From an uncultured Pirellulaceae bacterium (GTDB lineage Bacteria > Planctomycetota > Planctomycetia > Pirellulales > Pirellulaceae), in the NCBI GenBank assembly GCA_947259675.1, contig CAMYNE010000201.1:1-5391 (forward strand): DNA of 5,391 bases, given 5' to 3'. Below, piece by piece: positions 5,264-5,391 of the stretch. A program made the position numbers and the translations under genes. The number at the start of each line of letters is the position of its first letter. Position 1 is the stretch's first letter. The notes under the pieces were generated by a model. The model saw only the letters and a list, made by a program, of their open reading frames with translations, ran no database searches and was not told the origin of the DNA.

Positions 5264-5391
5264 TCAATCCGACTTAAACGGCACAATCACCGTGCAATCA
5301 ACGTGCGTTTCAACCATTTGCTTCAGTCCATTGGGCCAGCTGATGTGAAGTTGTATTGGTTTGTCGTGTGAACCTAGGCCGAAGTGCAGCG
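5264..5391 (-). CDS. C-terminal end of an ASPIC/UnbV-domain (CRTAC1/FG-GAP-like) protein, 5' part outside window
   Basis: Read from the right edge on the minus strand, 41 codons run to a TGA at 5266-5264. The first residues are LHFGLG, followed by ISWPNG and a final beta-rich tail ending TVIVPFKSD. HFGLG, then WP-x-G, then a closing beta strand is the characteristic layout of the ASPIC/UnbV domain, which normally sits at the C-terminus of exported proteins built from FG-GAP/VCBS beta-propeller repeats. Such proteins are abundant in planctomycetes and acidobacteria, mostly with unknown roles in extracellular binding. The rest of the gene lies beyond position 5391, so the number of propeller repeats, any cytochrome or TPR domains and the signal peptide cannot be seen. 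The gene converges on the hydrolase side, with 34 nt between its stop and that of the small plus-strand frame. Confidence 0.8.
   Translation of the reverse strand, partial: LHFGLGSHDKPIQLHISWPNGLKQMVETHVDCTVIVPFKSD

Noticed and set aside
5055..5267. 70-codon minus-strand frame at the right end
   Set aside because: It begins at the end of the ASPIC/UnbV gene in a different frame, has no Shine-Dalgarno, and its Arg/Ser/Thr-rich composition looks like antisense translation.

Overview
The window looks like chromosomal DNA from a planctomycete, probably Pirellulales-like. This is inferred from protein character, not from any search. The clues are a sugar-phosphate isomerase/epimerase of a type common in that phylum, a C-terminal ASPIC/UnbV domain of the kind carried by its many FG-GAP/CRTAC1-like exported proteins, weak or absent Shine-Dalgarno sites before the plsC-like and cdsA-like genes, and wide gene-free gaps. 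Nothing marks it as phage, plasmid or transposon. No tRNA, rRNA, CRISPR array or insertion sequence is visible.

Layout. Bases 1-763 hold the 3' part of a xylose-isomerase-like TIM-barrel gene that runs off the left edge. Bases 855-3368 hold three same-strand genes: a PlsC-type acyltransferase, a CdsA-type phosphatidate cytidylyltransferase of the YnbB-like group, and RsmG (16S rRNA m7G527 methyltransferase), the last overlapping or abutting cdsA. PlsC makes phosphatidic acid and CdsA turns it into CDP-diacylglycerol, so two consecutive phospholipid steps are encoded side by side. RsmG is a ribosome-maturation passenger.

Bases 3369-4475 (about 1.1 kb) have no convincing protein gene. The first half is not featureless. 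A sigma70-like promoter (3513-3541) is followed by several hairpins and then a very clear intrinsic terminator (3831-3871: an 11-bp interrupted stem plus nine T). This promoter-structure-terminator order suggests an unrecognised RNA of about 320 nt and is the main lead in the window. The second half (3872-4475) is A+T-rich and shows nothing firm beyond a small palindrome.

Bases 4476-4961 encode a small alpha/beta hydrolase whose start is best placed at an internal ATG with its own ribosome binding site. A 66-codon reading frame of unknown nature (5029-5229) follows, with an unusually strong Shine-Dalgarno. The right edge (5264-5391, minus strand) holds the last 41 codons of a convergent ASPIC/UnbV-domain gene.
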